Shown here: piece after piece, positions 1 to 8,014 of the stretch | How the letters are laid out: the number at the start of each line of letters is the position of its first letter | Position numbering within the stretch: the first letter of the stretch is position 1 | Source: Actinomycetota bacterium | GTDB taxonomy: Bacteria; Actinomycetota; Actinomycetes; Actinomycetales; Dermatophilaceae | Assembly (NCBI GenBank): GCA_020160805.1 | Contig: JAIUPO010000029.1 | Location: forward strand, 1 to 43,534 | Length of the DNA: 43,534 nucleotides | Direction: 5' to 3' | Position numbers and translations under genes: made by a program | Notes under the pieces: generated by a model | Seen by the model: only the letters and a program-made list of their open reading frames with translations | Database searches by the model: none | Told to the model about the DNA's origin: nothing

Positions 1-110
1 CAGGGGCATTCTCATGTTCCGACGCGCCGGATCACCACACCGCGCCAAGTCGATCGGTGGATCGAGGCTTAGGGGGTGACAGCGACATACCCACGACAGG
101 GGGCCCGGAC

Positions 111-635
111 GTGAACAGCGAAGCCGAAGCGGAGTTTCGCTGCTTCGTCGAGACGCGGTGGCAGCACCTGGTGCGCACCGCGGTGCTGCTGACCGGTGAT
201 CAGGGACGCGCCGAGGACCTCGTGCAGCAGACCTTGGTGATCGTGCACCGCAAGTGGCGAAGCATCGAACCCGGCGCCACCATGGCCTATGCCCGGGCCG
301 TCCTGGCCAACCAGTCCGCCTCGTGGTGGCGGCGGCGCCGGCACCCCGAGGTGCTGATCGCCAGTCCCGGCGACGAGTTGCCGGGCTCGGCCCAGGCCGG
401 CCGCGATGCGATGGCCCAGATCGATGCCCGCGACGAGCTGCTCCGGGCCCTGGCGACCCTGCCGCCGCGGATGCGGGCGGTGATCGTCCTGCGCTACTAC
501 GACGACCTCTCCGAGGCCGACACCGCCGAGGCTCTCGGCATCTCCGCCGGGTCCGTCAAGGCCCAGGCCTCCCGCGGGCTGGACCGCCTGCGCACCGCAC
601 TGACCACCCTCGAGACCGGGGAGCGAATCCGATGA
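111..635 (+). CDS. SigE-family ECF RNA polymerase sigma factor
   Basis: The 174-residue protein has a sigma-70 region 2 (about residues 8-75, including RAEDLVQQTLVIVHRKW) and a region 4 helix-turn-helix (about 110-160, LPPRMRAVIVLRYYDDLSE then ALGISAGSVKAQ). This is the two-domain ECF layout typical of the actinobacterial SigE-like family. It would direct RNA polymerase to a small regulon. I chose GTG at 111 because AGGGGG lies just upstream; an in-frame GTG at 57 has no ribosome site and would add 18 residues unlike the family. The stop overlaps the next start in ATGA, so the pair is translationally coupled. The signal sensed cannot be read from the sequence. Confidence 0.9.
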   Translation: MNSEAEAEFRCFVETRWQHLVRTAVLLTGDQGRAEDLVQQTLVIVHRKWRSIEPGATMAYARAVLANQSASWWRRRRHPEVLIASPGDELPGSAQAGRDAMAQIDARDELLRALATLPPRMRAVIVLRYYDDLSEADTAEALGISAGSVKAQASRGLDRLRTALTTLETGERIR

Positions 636-2008
636 ACGCCACCAAGCACGATGACTTCGAAGCCCTGCTGCGCAGCGCGCTGGCCGACCGCGCCCAGACC
701 GCCACGACCCTGCCCGATCCGTATGACCGCGTCACCGGTGCCGTGCGCCGCGACCGTCGTCGTCGCGCGGTCGTCGGCTCTGGCCTGGCGGCGGGGGCCC
801 TGGCGCTGGCCATCGCCGTGGCGGGCCAGTTGCCCGGTGGCAGCACCGTCAACTCCGACCCGGCCGGGCGGTCCACGACCAGCCAGACCTCGGCTCCGGC
901 CCAGGGCTCCCTGGCACCCATCTCCGCCTGGCCGGTTCGCGGCAACTTGGCGGGCGACAAGGCACTCATCTCGGCCGTCGAATCTCGTTTTGGGCGAGTG
1001 CTTTTCGCTGATGTGCACGATGGCAAGGCGATCGTCATCTCGGTGGCCGACCCGAACCAGACCGACCCGGTGGCCAGTGCCAAGTTCTCGGCATTCGTCG
1101 GCGACCCCGGCACTCCCTTCCCGGCGGACGGCGAGGACTTCGGCACGTGGGAGGTGTATGACGGGGTCCGCCCGACGCCCGCCGCGATCGCCTTCGCGGG
1201 CGCGGCAGATGCTCGCTCGAATCTGCTGGTCCTCGCTGCCCCCGGGACGAGCAGTGTCGACATCTCGACGATGGCCATTCCGGCGCCGGACGGCACGATC
1301 CAACGGCAGTGGCAGACGCTGCCCATGGCCGATGGCGTCTCCTGGTCCCGCACGGCCGACACCGGCGGTGAGACGGTGCGCTTCCGGGTGGGCACGGCAT
1401 ATGACGGGCCGGTGACGATCGAGGGCAAGCTGACCCGCGAGGTCACTCCCTTCTGCATGGGGTGCGCCACCGGTGAAGACGATGTGGTGACCTTCCGGCA
1501 GCGAGTCGCGTCGGCATACGGCTATGAGCTGGAGTCCTTGCAGGGCCAGATCACCTACAACGAGACGGTGCCGGTGGTGGACTTCCAGGACGGCACGGGT
1601 AATGCCACGCGCATCACCGTCGTCGATGTCGTCGAGCCAGGCGGGCGGCACTTCCGCGGGTATGTGGCGCGCACCGAAGGCAAGGAGCAGGGCACGGGCT
1701 CGCTCAGCGGCGGATCCGCATACCCCCTGAGCCCGAAGTGGAACGACAAGGCCCCGCTGGTCCTGGCCGGCGAGAACAACACGCAGGTCGTGATCGCCCC
1801 CGGTGCCGCGACGATCCGGTGGGAAGCCGGCGGCAGCCACGGGACCGAGCAGGTCAACGCCAAGGGGTATGCCGTCCTCCCCTCCCCCGCCGCCGGCCTG
1901 GCGGACCTTCGGGTGCTGACCTACGACGCCGCGGGCACCACGCTGGGCGAATACACCGAGGCGATCGACGGCGAGGTCATGGGCGACCCGCTCGACCTGC
2001 AGCCCTGA
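632..2008 (+). CDS. Membrane-anchored protein coupled to the ECF sigma factor (candidate anti-sigma)
   Basis: This 458-residue protein has a short charged cytoplasmic part (about 1-45, ending in a basic run), one membrane helix (about 46-66), a Ser/Thr/Pro linker and a large outer domain of roughly 350 residues. I do not recognise the outer domain; it contains a close cysteine pair (FCMGCATG). The start overlaps the sigma factor stop (ATGA). Position and topology fit a membrane-bound regulator of the sigma factor, but there is no HxxxCxxC zinc anti-sigma motif, so that role is inferred from context only. Confidence 0.75.
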   Translation: MNATKHDDFEALLRSALADRAQTATTLPDPYDRVTGAVRRDRRRRAVVGSGLAAGALALAIAVAGQLPGGSTVNSDPAGRSTTSQTSAPAQGSLAPISAWPVRGNLAGDKALISAVESRFGRVLFADVHDGKAIVISVADPNQTDPVASAKFSAFVGDPGTPFPADGEDFGTWEVYDGVRPTPAAIAFAGAADARSNLLVLAAPGTSSVDISTMAIPAPDGTIQRQWQTLPMADGVSWSRTADTGGETVRFRVGTAYDGPVTIEGKLTREVTPFCMGCATGEDDVVTFRQRVASAYGYELESLQGQITYNETVPVVDFQDGTGNATRITVVDVVEPGGRHFRGYVARTEGKEQGTGSLSGGSAYPLSPKWNDKAPLVLAGENNTQVVIAPGAATIRWEAGGSHGTEQVNAKGYAVLPSPAAGLADLRVLTYDAAGTTLGEYTEAIDGEVMGDPLDLQP

Positions 2009-2046
2009 GGCGCCACGGGGGGCTTTGTAACCTCTGCTAACACCAC

Positions 2047-2090
2047 TTAGTGAACTGTGCACACCCTGCAAGGTGTGCACAGTTCACTAA
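2047..2090. terminator. Perfect 19-bp hairpin between convergent genes
   Basis: Positions 2047-2065 and 2072-2090 are exact reverse complements (TTAGTGAACTG... pairing with ...CAGTTCACTAA) around a 6-nt loop. It lies between the convergent 458-residue protein gene and the acetyltransferase, with no T-run. It probably ends transcription from both sides. The flanks (AACCTCTGCT at 2029, GCAAGGTT ending at 2103) extend the inverted symmetry imperfectly. Confidence 0.7.
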
Positions 2091-2118
2091 CGTGTGCAAG
2101 GTTGGCGCGGCGCGGCCG

Positions 2119-2805
2119 TCAAGGGCGGTAGGCCACAACCTGCACAGCGTCCGGGACGAAGCCGGCCCCGCGGTAGAGATGCAGTGCGGGGTTGACGCTC
2201 TCGGTCACGATGACCCACCTGCTGGCCCCGCGCGCATTCGCCCAGGCACCTGCCTCCGCGAGCAGGTGCCGGGCGAGACCACGGCGCCGGTGGTCCAGAT
2301 GGGTGCCCACCGCCTGATAGCGCGCCAGGCACGTGCAGAGCACGATCCCGAGGTATGCCGCGAGGTCGCCGTCCTCGGTGAAGGCACCAAACCACTGGGC
2401 AAGTCCCCGCTCCACCAGGTCCCGTCGGGTGGCTTGCTGGGCCACCAGGAAGGTCCGGTGCTCGTCCTCGGGGTAGCGCGCGTCGAGGCGATTCTCCCCC
2501 TCGTTCGCCGCGAGCAAGGCGCCCCAGTCCTCGGGGGTGAACGGCCGCGATGAATAGCCGACCGGCACCGGGACCTGATCCGGACAACAGTCCCGGATCA
2601 GCACCTCGTCTGTGCTGACGGCGAGCCCGAGGCGCCGATACGGCTCCCCCACCGGCAGGCGCGGCAGCCCGATCGCACGGTGGGAAGCTCCCGGGAAGGC
2701 GTGCGCGAAGGTCCGCGTCCAGCGCGCGGCGTCATCGGCCGTCTGCGGATCCGTGACCAGGACGAAATTGCCCCAGTGAAAGGTCGGATTGTGCGGCGAC
2801 CGCAC
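2119..2805 (-). CDS. GNAT-family N-acetyltransferase (start uncertain)
   Basis: A GNAT acetyltransferase, expected to move an acetyl group from acetyl-CoA to an unknown amine. The acetyl-CoA binding region is seen near the end (HLDHRRRGLARHLL), followed by NPALHLYRGAGF. The first usual start is GTG at 2805, giving 228 residues. The same frame stays open upstream and reads LSAGWHTDLAILRHAGS and HGDHLIV, which looks like the genuine N-terminus of this family. No ATG, GTG or TTG exists in that stretch; the nearest alternative is CTG at 2895, just after the gpmA stop. The real start is therefore either non-standard or has been lost. Confidence 0.75.
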   Translation of the reverse strand: MRSPHNPTFHWGNFVLVTDPQTADDAARWTRTFAHAFPGASHRAIGLPRLPVGEPYRRLGLAVSTDEVLIRDCCPDQVPVPVGYSSRPFTPEDWGALLAANEGENRLDARYPEDEHRTFLVAQQATRRDLVERGLAQWFGAFTEDGDLAAYLGIVLCTCLARYQAVGTHLDHRRRGLARHLLAEAGAWANARGASRWVIVTESVNPALHLYRGAGFVPDAVQVVAYRP

Positions 2806-2906
2806 GATCAGGTGGTCGCCGTGGTCCTCGACCAGTGACCCGGCGTGCCGCAGGATCGCCAGATCCGTATGCCAGCCCGCCGAGAGATCGGGCAGTGGAG
2901 CCGTGG

Positions 2907-3644
2907 CTACTTCTTGCCCTGGTTCGCAACCGCCTCGGCGGCGGCCGCGGCGGCCTCCGGGTCGAGGTAGCGGCTGGGGCCGGTGGGCATGAAGTCCTCG
3001 CCGAGGTCGTAGACGAGCGGCATGCCGGTCGGAATGTTCAGGCCCGCGATGTCCTCATCCGAGATGCCGTCGAGATGCTTGACCAGGGCGCGCAGGCTGT
3101 TGCCGTGCGCGGTGACCAGCACCGTCTTGCCGTCGCGCAGGTCGGCCTGAATCTCGTTCTCCCAGTAGGGCATCATCCTCGGGATCACGTCGGCGAGGCA
3201 TTCGGTCAACGGGACGTCGATCCCGGCATACCGCGGGTCGCTGGTCTGATCGAACTCGCTGCCCTGCTCGATCGGGGGCGGCGGGGTGTCGAAGGAGCGG
3301 CGCCACAACATGAACTGCTCGTCGCCATACTTCTCGCGGGTCGCCGCCTTGTCGAGGCCCTGCAGCGCGCCATAGTGGCGCTCATTCAGGCGCCAGGATC
3401 GGCGCACCGGAATCCAGTGCCGGTCGCAGGCGTCGAGTGCGAGATTGGCCGTCGTAATCGCGCGGCGCAGCACGGAGGTGTGGACGACATCGGGCAGCAG
3501 CCCCGAGTCTTTGATCAGCGCCCCGCCCCGCGCGGCCTCGGCGCGACCTTTGTCGGTCAGGTCGACATCGACCCAGCCGGTGAACAGATTCTTCTGGTTC
3601 CAATCGGACTCGCCGTGGCGCAGCAGGATCAGCGTGTAGGTCAT
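2907..3644 (-). CDS. gpmA: 2,3-bisphosphoglycerate-dependent phosphoglycerate mutase
   Basis: Glycolytic and gluconeogenic enzyme that interconverts 3- and 2-phosphoglycerate in the cytosol. At 245 residues it has the expected length. The phosphohistidine motif [10 protein letters not shown] is at residues 7-16, followed by [11 protein letters not shown], the substrate-binding [11 protein letters not shown] (about residue 87) and the second-histidine region [12 protein letters not shown] short Ala/Glu-rich tail ends the protein. It lies 31 nt downstream of the YbjN-like gene in the mshA cluster, the same order as in mycobacteria. Confidence 0.96.
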   Translation of the reverse strand: MTYTLILLRHGESDWNQKNLFTGWVDVDLTDKGRAEAARGGALIKDSGLLPDVVHTSVLRRAITTANLALDACDRHWIPVRRSWRLNERHYGALQGLDKAATREKYGDEQFMLWRRSFDTPPPPIEQGSEFDQTSDPRYAGIDVPLTECLADVIPRMMPYWENEIQADLRDGKTVLVTAHGNSLRALVKHLDGISDEDIAGLNIPTGMPLVYDLGEDFMPTGPSRYLDPEAAAAAAEAVANQGKK

Positions 3645-3675
3645 GACTCCAGACTATCGACGCGGCGAGCGACCG

Positions 3676-4197
3676 TCAGCGGGTGTCCGGTTCGGCAGCG
3701 GCCGGGGCCGAGCCGTCATCGAGCAGGTGCCGGAAGGCCTCCAGATTGCGCATCGACTCGCCACGCGAAACCCGCCACGCCCACTCCTTTTTCATCGACG
3801 TGAGGAAGCCCAAGACAAGTAAGTCGTTGAAGGGCGCATCGGCCGCCTCCAGCACCACGCCAAAGAGCTGGTCGAGGTATGCCGCGTCCACTCCGTCCGT
3901 CGGGACCCGTCCAGTGACATAGACATCGCCGTCGCTGTCGATGGCATAGGCCAAGCCCGGCAGCCGCAGATTGCGTTGCAGCAGAAAGCGATAGACCGCG
4001 CCATGGTTCTCATCGGGATTGCGTATGACGAACGCCCGCGTGATCAGCTGGCCGCCGCTGAGCAGGAGGGAGACGACCGTGCGGAGCTTCTTCTCGCCGG
4101 GCAGGGTGACGACCCATTCATCAGGATTGACCCCGGGCTCCCATTCCAGGTCGAGCTCCGCCAGCACCTCCGGGATGAGTTCCTGAATCTCCTTCAT
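3676..4197 (-). CDS. YbjN-domain protein
   Basis: A 173-residue YbjN-like protein with the type III secretion chaperone-like fold. Motifs seen are EWVVTLPGEKKLRTVVSLL, AVYRFLLQRNLRLPGLAYAID and GDVYVTGRVP. Its start (ATG at 4197) overlaps the mshA stop in ATGA, so the two are coupled. The order mshA, YbjN, gpm is conserved in Actinobacteria (Rv0486, Rv0487 and Rv0489 in M. tuberculosis). The molecular role is unknown; YbjN proteins elsewhere are linked to stress tolerance. An upstream in-frame start at 4266 lies inside mshA and is less likely. Confidence 0.85.
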   Translation of the reverse strand: MKEIQELIPEVLAELDLEWEPGVNPDEWVVTLPGEKKLRTVVSLLLSGGQLITRAFVIRNPDENHGAVYRFLLQRNLRLPGLAYAIDSDGDVYVTGRVPTDGVDAAYLDQLFGVVLEAADAPFNDLLVLGFLTSMKKEWAWRVSRGESMRNLEAFRHLLDDGSAPAAAEPDTR

Positions 4198-5444
4198 GAG
4201 TCCGTCTCCTGGTCCTCTCGTGCCTGCTCGTAGACCTCGACCAAGTGATCCACCGTCCGCTCCCAACTGAATCCTCGTGCGTGCTCGATCGCCTTGCGTC
4301 CCAACGCATCCCGCGCGTCGGGGTCAGCGAGAAGCGCACCGATCGCGTCCGCCCAGGTATGCGGATCGTGCCCCTGGACGAGCACGCCCCCCGGCCCGAC
4401 GGCGTCTGGAAGACCACCGACTGCGGCCGCCACAACCGGCGTGCCGCACGCTGCGGCTTCGATCGCGACCAGCCCGAACGACTCGTTGTAGGACGGCACA
4501 ACAACCAGGTCAGCGGCCCGGAACCATTGCGCGAGAACATCTCTCGCGACTGGCTCGCCGAAAATGACCCGGTGGCCAATACCCAGGTCCTCCGCCAACT
4601 GGCGCAGCCGCTCCGTCTGTCCCGCCCCCGTGCCGCTCTCGCCGCCGAGGATCGCCACGCGGATCCGGCCGGAGAGCCCATCGCCTCGCCCAATCAGCCG
4701 GGCCGCCGCGCGGACGAGGACATCGGGCGCCTTGAGCGGTTGGATGCGCCCGACAAAAAGCAAGAGCAAATCCTCTTGTGCAACACCGACATTCCGGCGG
4801 GCCGCCGCACGGTCGCCCGGGCTGAACAGATCGAGGTCCACACCCGGTGAGACGACCCGCACCCGGGCGGGCTCGGCGGCATACAAGCTGATCAACTCCT
4901 GCCGCTCTTGCTCAGTGTTCGCGACGAGAACGTCGGCGGCCCCGACGACCTGTTCTTCGCCGATCAGCCGCCCCGGCGGCTCGGCAATATCGTCGGCAGA
5001 CAGGTAGGCGTTCTTGACCTTGGCCATGGTGTGCATCGTGTGAACCAGCGGCACGCGCCACCGATCGGAGACCAGCCAGCCGACCTGGCCCGAAAGCCAG
5101 TAGTGGCTGTGGATCACATCGAACCAGCCCTCCGGTGAGCGCGCGCCCTCACGCATGACTCCCGCCGCGAAGGCGCACAACTGGCCGGGCAGATCGGCCT
5201 TGGACAGGCCCTCGAAGGGCCCGGCCGGCACATGCCGCACGAGCACACCGGGGCTCGGGTGAAAGACCGGTTCCTGCGCGGATGTCGTTGCGCGCGTGAA
5301 GATTTCGACCTCTATCCCGCGCGCGGCCAAACGCTGGGCGGTCTCCGCGACATAGACGTTCATACCGCCGGCATCACCGGTCCCGGGCTGGGCGATCGGC
5401 GAGGTGTGCATGCTGATCAGGGCCACGCGCCGCAGCCCGCTCAT
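4194..5444 (-). CDS. mshA: D-inositol-3-phosphate glycosyltransferase (mycothiol synthesis)
   Basis: MshA joins N-acetylglucosamine from UDP-GlcNAc to inositol 3-phosphate, the first step of mycothiol synthesis. The 416-residue protein shows the GT4 (GT-B fold) features: SMHTSPIAQPGTGDAGGMNV at the N-terminus, a phosphate and nucleotide loop region VGRIQPLKAPDVLV, and the C-terminal NESFGLVAIEAAACGTPVVA with the EX7E pattern. The start (ATG 5444) overlaps the stop of the upstream membrane protein gene by 4 nt, and its own stop overlaps the YbjN-like start. mshD lies about 15 kb away in the same window. Confidence 0.95.
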   Translation of the reverse strand: MSGLRRVALISMHTSPIAQPGTGDAGGMNVYVAETAQRLAARGIEVEIFTRATTSAQEPVFHPSPGVLVRHVPAGPFEGLSKADLPGQLCAFAAGVMREGARSPEGWFDVIHSHYWLSGQVGWLVSDRWRVPLVHTMHTMAKVKNAYLSADDIAEPPGRLIGEEQVVGAADVLVANTEQERQELISLYAAEPARVRVVSPGVDLDLFSPGDRAAARRNVGVAQEDLLLLFVGRIQPLKAPDVLVRAAARLIGRGDGLSGRIRVAILGGESGTGAGQTERLRQLAEDLGIGHRVIFGEPVARDVLAQWFRAADLVVVPSYNESFGLVAIEAAACGTPVVAAAVGGLPDAVGPGGVLVQGHDPHTWADAIGALLADPDARDALGRKAIEHARGFSWERTVDHLVEVYEQAREDQETDS

Positions 5445-6247
5445 CGCGTCGCTCCTGCGGCGAGAGCCTGCGCCGGCTCCGCGACGGCGCGTCGGGTCAT
5501 CAGCAAGGACGACTGCGACGACCAGACGTGGACATCGATGCGACCCGTCTCGCGCAGGTCGACGGCGCGGGGCACCTCGGCGGGTCGGATGCGGATGTCC
5601 GCGCCGCGCATGGACGTGAAATCCCCGCCGGGGACAGAGGCTTTCAGCCACCACGCGCGGTTCTTCAGATTGCGTTCGGGCAGTGCCGGGGCATAGCCGC
5701 GGATGTCGTAGTCGGTGTTCAGGTGCCACACCAGGGCGTCCGCACCCGGAACATTCGCCGCGACATACACCCGATCCTCGGCGACCGAAATGTCCAGGGT
5801 GAGGGGCCAGGAGCGGCCGCGCTCGTCATACACCGCCCCTGTATAACGAGCCCGCGCGGCATCGGTCGCGACCGCATCGATGCGCACATTGCTGACGACC
5901 TGGGTGGTGTGCTCCACGCGTTTGCCGCCCGAACCGGTCACGGTCCCAGTCAGGAGCGAGATGGGCGCGCCGCGGATCACGGTGTTCATGAGCAGGCCGG
6001 AGCGGTCGCTGACGCGCAGGCCCGAGTCGTACAAGGTCACGCTGGCGCCGCCGGTCAGCGTAGCGATCCCACTCGCCGCTTCCTCGACGGTGAACAAGCC
6101 CGGGCGGGTGACATGCACCCCGCTGTCCTTGCCGATCAGGCCGGGCACCCACGCCATACCGGCGAGCGCAAGCACCCCCAGAACCGCGAGGGTGAAGGCG
6201 ATCATGCTCTTGCTCACCTCACGCTCACGCGCGCGACCGAACCACAT
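5441..6247 (-). CDS. Membrane-anchored protein of unknown function upstream of mshA
   Basis: A 268-residue protein with a basic N-terminus, one membrane helix (about 14-37) and an outer domain rich in beta-strand-like sequence. I do not recognise a family motif. It is the first gene of the minus-strand mshA operon and overlaps the mshA start in ATGA. It faces the methyltransferase gene across 38 nt. A role in the cell envelope is possible because of its topology, but nothing in the sequence proves it. Confidence 0.75.
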   Translation of the reverse strand: MWFGRAREREVSKSMIAFTLAVLGVLALAGMAWVPGLIGKDSGVHVTRPGLFTVEEAASGIATLTGGASVTLYDSGLRVSDRSGLLMNTVIRGAPISLLTGTVTGSGGKRVEHTTQVVSNVRIDAVATDAARARYTGAVYDERGRSWPLTLDISVAEDRVYVAANVPGADALVWHLNTDYDIRGYAPALPERNLKNRAWWLKASVPGGDFTSMRGADIRIRPAEVPRAVDLRETGRIDVHVWSSQSSLLMTRRAVAEPAQALAAGATR

Positions 6248-6273
6248 AGTCCGGCCAGCCTATGCGTCCTTTC

Positions 6274-6279
6274 TAAGCT
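6274..6279 (+). promoter_or_regulatory. Candidate leaderless -10 element (TAAGCT)
   Basis: TAAGCT fits TANNNT and ends 6 nt before the GTG start at 6286. That spacing is expected when the transcript begins at the start codon. No ribosome site or TTGACA-like -35 is visible. Confidence 0.45.
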
Positions 6280-6285
6280 GTCGGG

Positions 6286-7083
6286 GTGCGCAGTTCACCC
6301 GTCGGCGCGATCACGCGCGGCACGACGAATCCCAACCGGCTGCGACGGTGCGACCGCTGGCTGGCCGGCCCGCACGCGTGGCGATTGCGGCAGGCGAGCG
6401 CGCCGATCGTCGTGGATCTCGGGTATGGCGCGTCGCCGGTCACCGCCGTCGAGCTGCGCGAGCGGTTGCGTCGGGTGCGTGCGGACGTCGAGGTGGTGGG
6501 GATCGAGATCGACCCGGTGCGGGTGGCGGCGGCACAGGCGCTCGCCGGACCGGGGCTGAGCTTTCGGCGGGGCGGCTTCGAGATCCCTCTGGACGGCGGC
6601 GCGCGGCCGGTGGTCGTGCGGGCCTTCAATGTGCTTCGTCAGTATGACGAGGCGACCGTCCCCGCCCACTGGGACCTAGTCCGCTCCCGGCTCGCGCCCG
6701 ACGGACTGTTCGTGGACGGAACCTGCGACGAAATTGGCCGCCGTGCCGCGTGGGTGGCGCTGGAGCCCGCTGGCCCGGTGAGCCTGACGCTGTCCTGGCG
6801 GCTGCGCGGGTTGGAACGGCCTTCGGAGATCGCGGAGCGGCTGCCGAAAGCACTGATTCACCGCAATGTGGTGGGCGAGCCGGTGCACCGTCTGCTGACC
6901 GACCTCGACAGCGCATGGGCCCGCGCCGCGGGGCACGCGACCTATGGCGCCCGGCAGCGCTTCGTCGCGGCGGCCGCGACGATGCGCGAAGCCGGGTGGC
7001 CGCTGCGGCATCCCGAACGGTGGCGTCTGGGCGAACTCACCGTCGACTGGTCAGCTGTCGCGCCGGGTGGGGGCCACGGATGA
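6286..7083 (+). CDS. Class I SAM-dependent methyltransferase-like protein
   Basis: A 265-residue protein with a Rossmann-type SAM motif, VVDLGYGASPVT at about residues 42-53 (DLGYG in place of the usual DxGxG), and an acidic strand end VVGIEIDPVRV that would bind the ribose. Later FNVLRQYD and LFVDGTCDEIG resemble the following strands of the fold. The substrate is unknown. It starts the plus-strand group divergent from the mshA operon, and its stop overlaps the MobA-like start (ATGA), indicating coupling. Confidence 0.8.
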   Translation: MRSSPVGAITRGTTNPNRLRRCDRWLAGPHAWRLRQASAPIVVDLGYGASPVTAVELRERLRRVRADVEVVGIEIDPVRVAAAQALAGPGLSFRRGGFEIPLDGGARPVVVRAFNVLRQYDEATVPAHWDLVRSRLAPDGLFVDGTCDEIGRRAAWVALEPAGPVSLTLSWRLRGLERPSEIAERLPKALIHRNVVGEPVHRLLTDLDSAWARAAGHATYGARQRFVAAAATMREAGWPLRHPERWRLGELTVDWSAVAPGGGHG

Positions 7084-7808
7084 CTGACGACGGGGTGAGC
7101 GACGCAGAGGCGACCGGCCGCATGCCGGGTGCCGCGATCGTCCTGGCGGGCGGGCGCGCGTCGCGGATGGGCGAGGACAAGATTCTGGCCCCCCTTGGGC
7201 GCGACGAGGGCGACACCGTGCTCGGTCGAGTGCTCGCCGCCTGCGCGGGAATCACCGTGGTGCTGGTCGGGCCGCCGGACCTGGAGCGGGCGGTGCCAGC
7301 GGGTATGTCCGTGCGCCTGGTCCGTGAGGACCCACCCTTCGGCGGCCCGGTGGCCGGGCTCCGGGCGGCGCTTGAGGCCCTGCCTCCCGGTGACCGCCTT
7401 GTGGCCCTCCTGGCCGGCGACCAGCCTCACCTCGACGCCGCCGCACTGGCGGAGCTGACGGCCACTCTCATCGGCGCCATCGACGCTCCCCCTCCGTCGA
7501 GTTCGGGAAACACGCCGAGCGAGACCCCACAAACCGGGCGTGTTTCCCGAACTCGACGGGGTGGGGGTGCAGTGGAAAGTGCGGCATACCTCGCGGCGGA
7601 GGGGCACGTGCAGTTCTTGTGCGCGGTCTGGCACGAAGATGCCCTGCGCGCCCGAACCGCTACGGCGGGGGCCTCCATGCGCTCGGTGTATGCGGACGCC
7701 CGCGTCCTCCTCCTCCCCGACCCACGAGCCGTGGCCGCCGATGTCGACACCCCCGCGGACCTCGCCGCTGCGCGCCACCGCATCTCAGGCACCGGCGGCA
7801 CTCCCTAA
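7080..7808 (+). CDS. MobA-like NTP transferase (molybdenum cofactor guanylyltransferase) carrying an in-frame palindromic insert
   Basis: MobA adds GMP to molybdopterin; related proteins use CTP. The nucleotide-binding motif IVLAGGRASRMGEDK is at about residues 20-34 and the metal-site region LLAGDQPHLD follows. The C-terminal part (FLCAVW, GASMRSV, DVDTPADLA) is normal for the family. At 242 residues it is longer than usual, because a 64-nt palindromic element (7495-7558) sits inside the gene and contributes about 21 residues (SSSGNTP...RVSRTRR) near residues 139-160. The reading frame is kept and the family sequence resumes after it. FdhD nearby supports a molybdenum role. Confidence 0.85.
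   Translation: MTDDGVSDAEATGRMPGAAIVLAGGRASRMGEDKILAPLGRDEGDTVLGRVLAACAGITVVLVGPPDLERAVPAGMSVRLVREDPPFGGPVAGLRAALEALPPGDRLVALLAGDQPHLDAAALAELTATLIGAIDAPPPSSSGNTPSETPQTGRVSRTRRGGGAVESAAYLAAEGHVQFLCAVWHEDALRARTATAGASMRSVYADARVLLLPDPRAVAADVDTPADLAAARHRISGTGGTP
7495..7558. repeat. 64-nt palindromic element, copy 1 (inside the MobA-like gene)
   Basis: Left arm 7495-7516 begins CGTCGAGTTC and ends AACACGCC; right arm 7537-7558 is its exact reverse complement; the centre is 20 nt. Neither arm contains TAA, TAG or TGA in any frame. It lies wholly within coding sequence and stays open. Confidence 0.93.
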
Positions 7809-7834
7809 TCCGCCAACCCACCCCAAACCCCACA

Positions 7835-7898
7835 CGTCGAGTTCGGGAAACACGCCCACGACGAGGCCCCCACGTCGGCGTGTTTCCCGAACTTGACG
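7835..7898. repeat. 64-nt palindromic element, copy 2
   Basis: Left arm 7835-7856 is identical to copy 1. Right arm 7877-7898 has one change (AACTTGACG instead of AACTCGACG). The 20-nt centre differs from copy 1. It lies 26 nt after the stop of the MobA-like gene and before another plus-strand gene. Confidence 0.92.
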
Positions 7899-7943
7899 GG
7901 GATCTCGGTGCTGCCACGCGCGTGACCGACACTCTTGAGTCAA

Positions 7944-7965
7944 CATCCACAGGGTTATCCACAGC
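7944..7965. other. DnaA-box-like sequence (TTATCCACA) with repeated TCCACAG
   Basis: TTATCCACA at 7955-7963 matches the classic DnaA box, and TCCACAG occurs twice, 11 nt apart. It is an isolated site upstream of the frameshifted gene, without AT-rich DNA or further boxes. It could titrate DnaA or be chance; it is not an origin. Confidence 0.4.
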
Positions 7966-8014
7966 TTTGACCGGTCGGTGCCCCGGGTCGCGCGATGGCG
8001 GCCAGGGTGGACGC

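Noticed and set aside
497-2080. Long open frame on the minus strand opposite the sigma factor partner
   Set aside because: It covers the coupled sigma factor/membrane protein pair in antisense and has no motif or ribosome site.
7955-7963. Replication origin at the TTATCCACA box
   Set aside because: A single DnaA box, without further boxes, an AT-rich stretch or dnaA/dnaN genes nearby.
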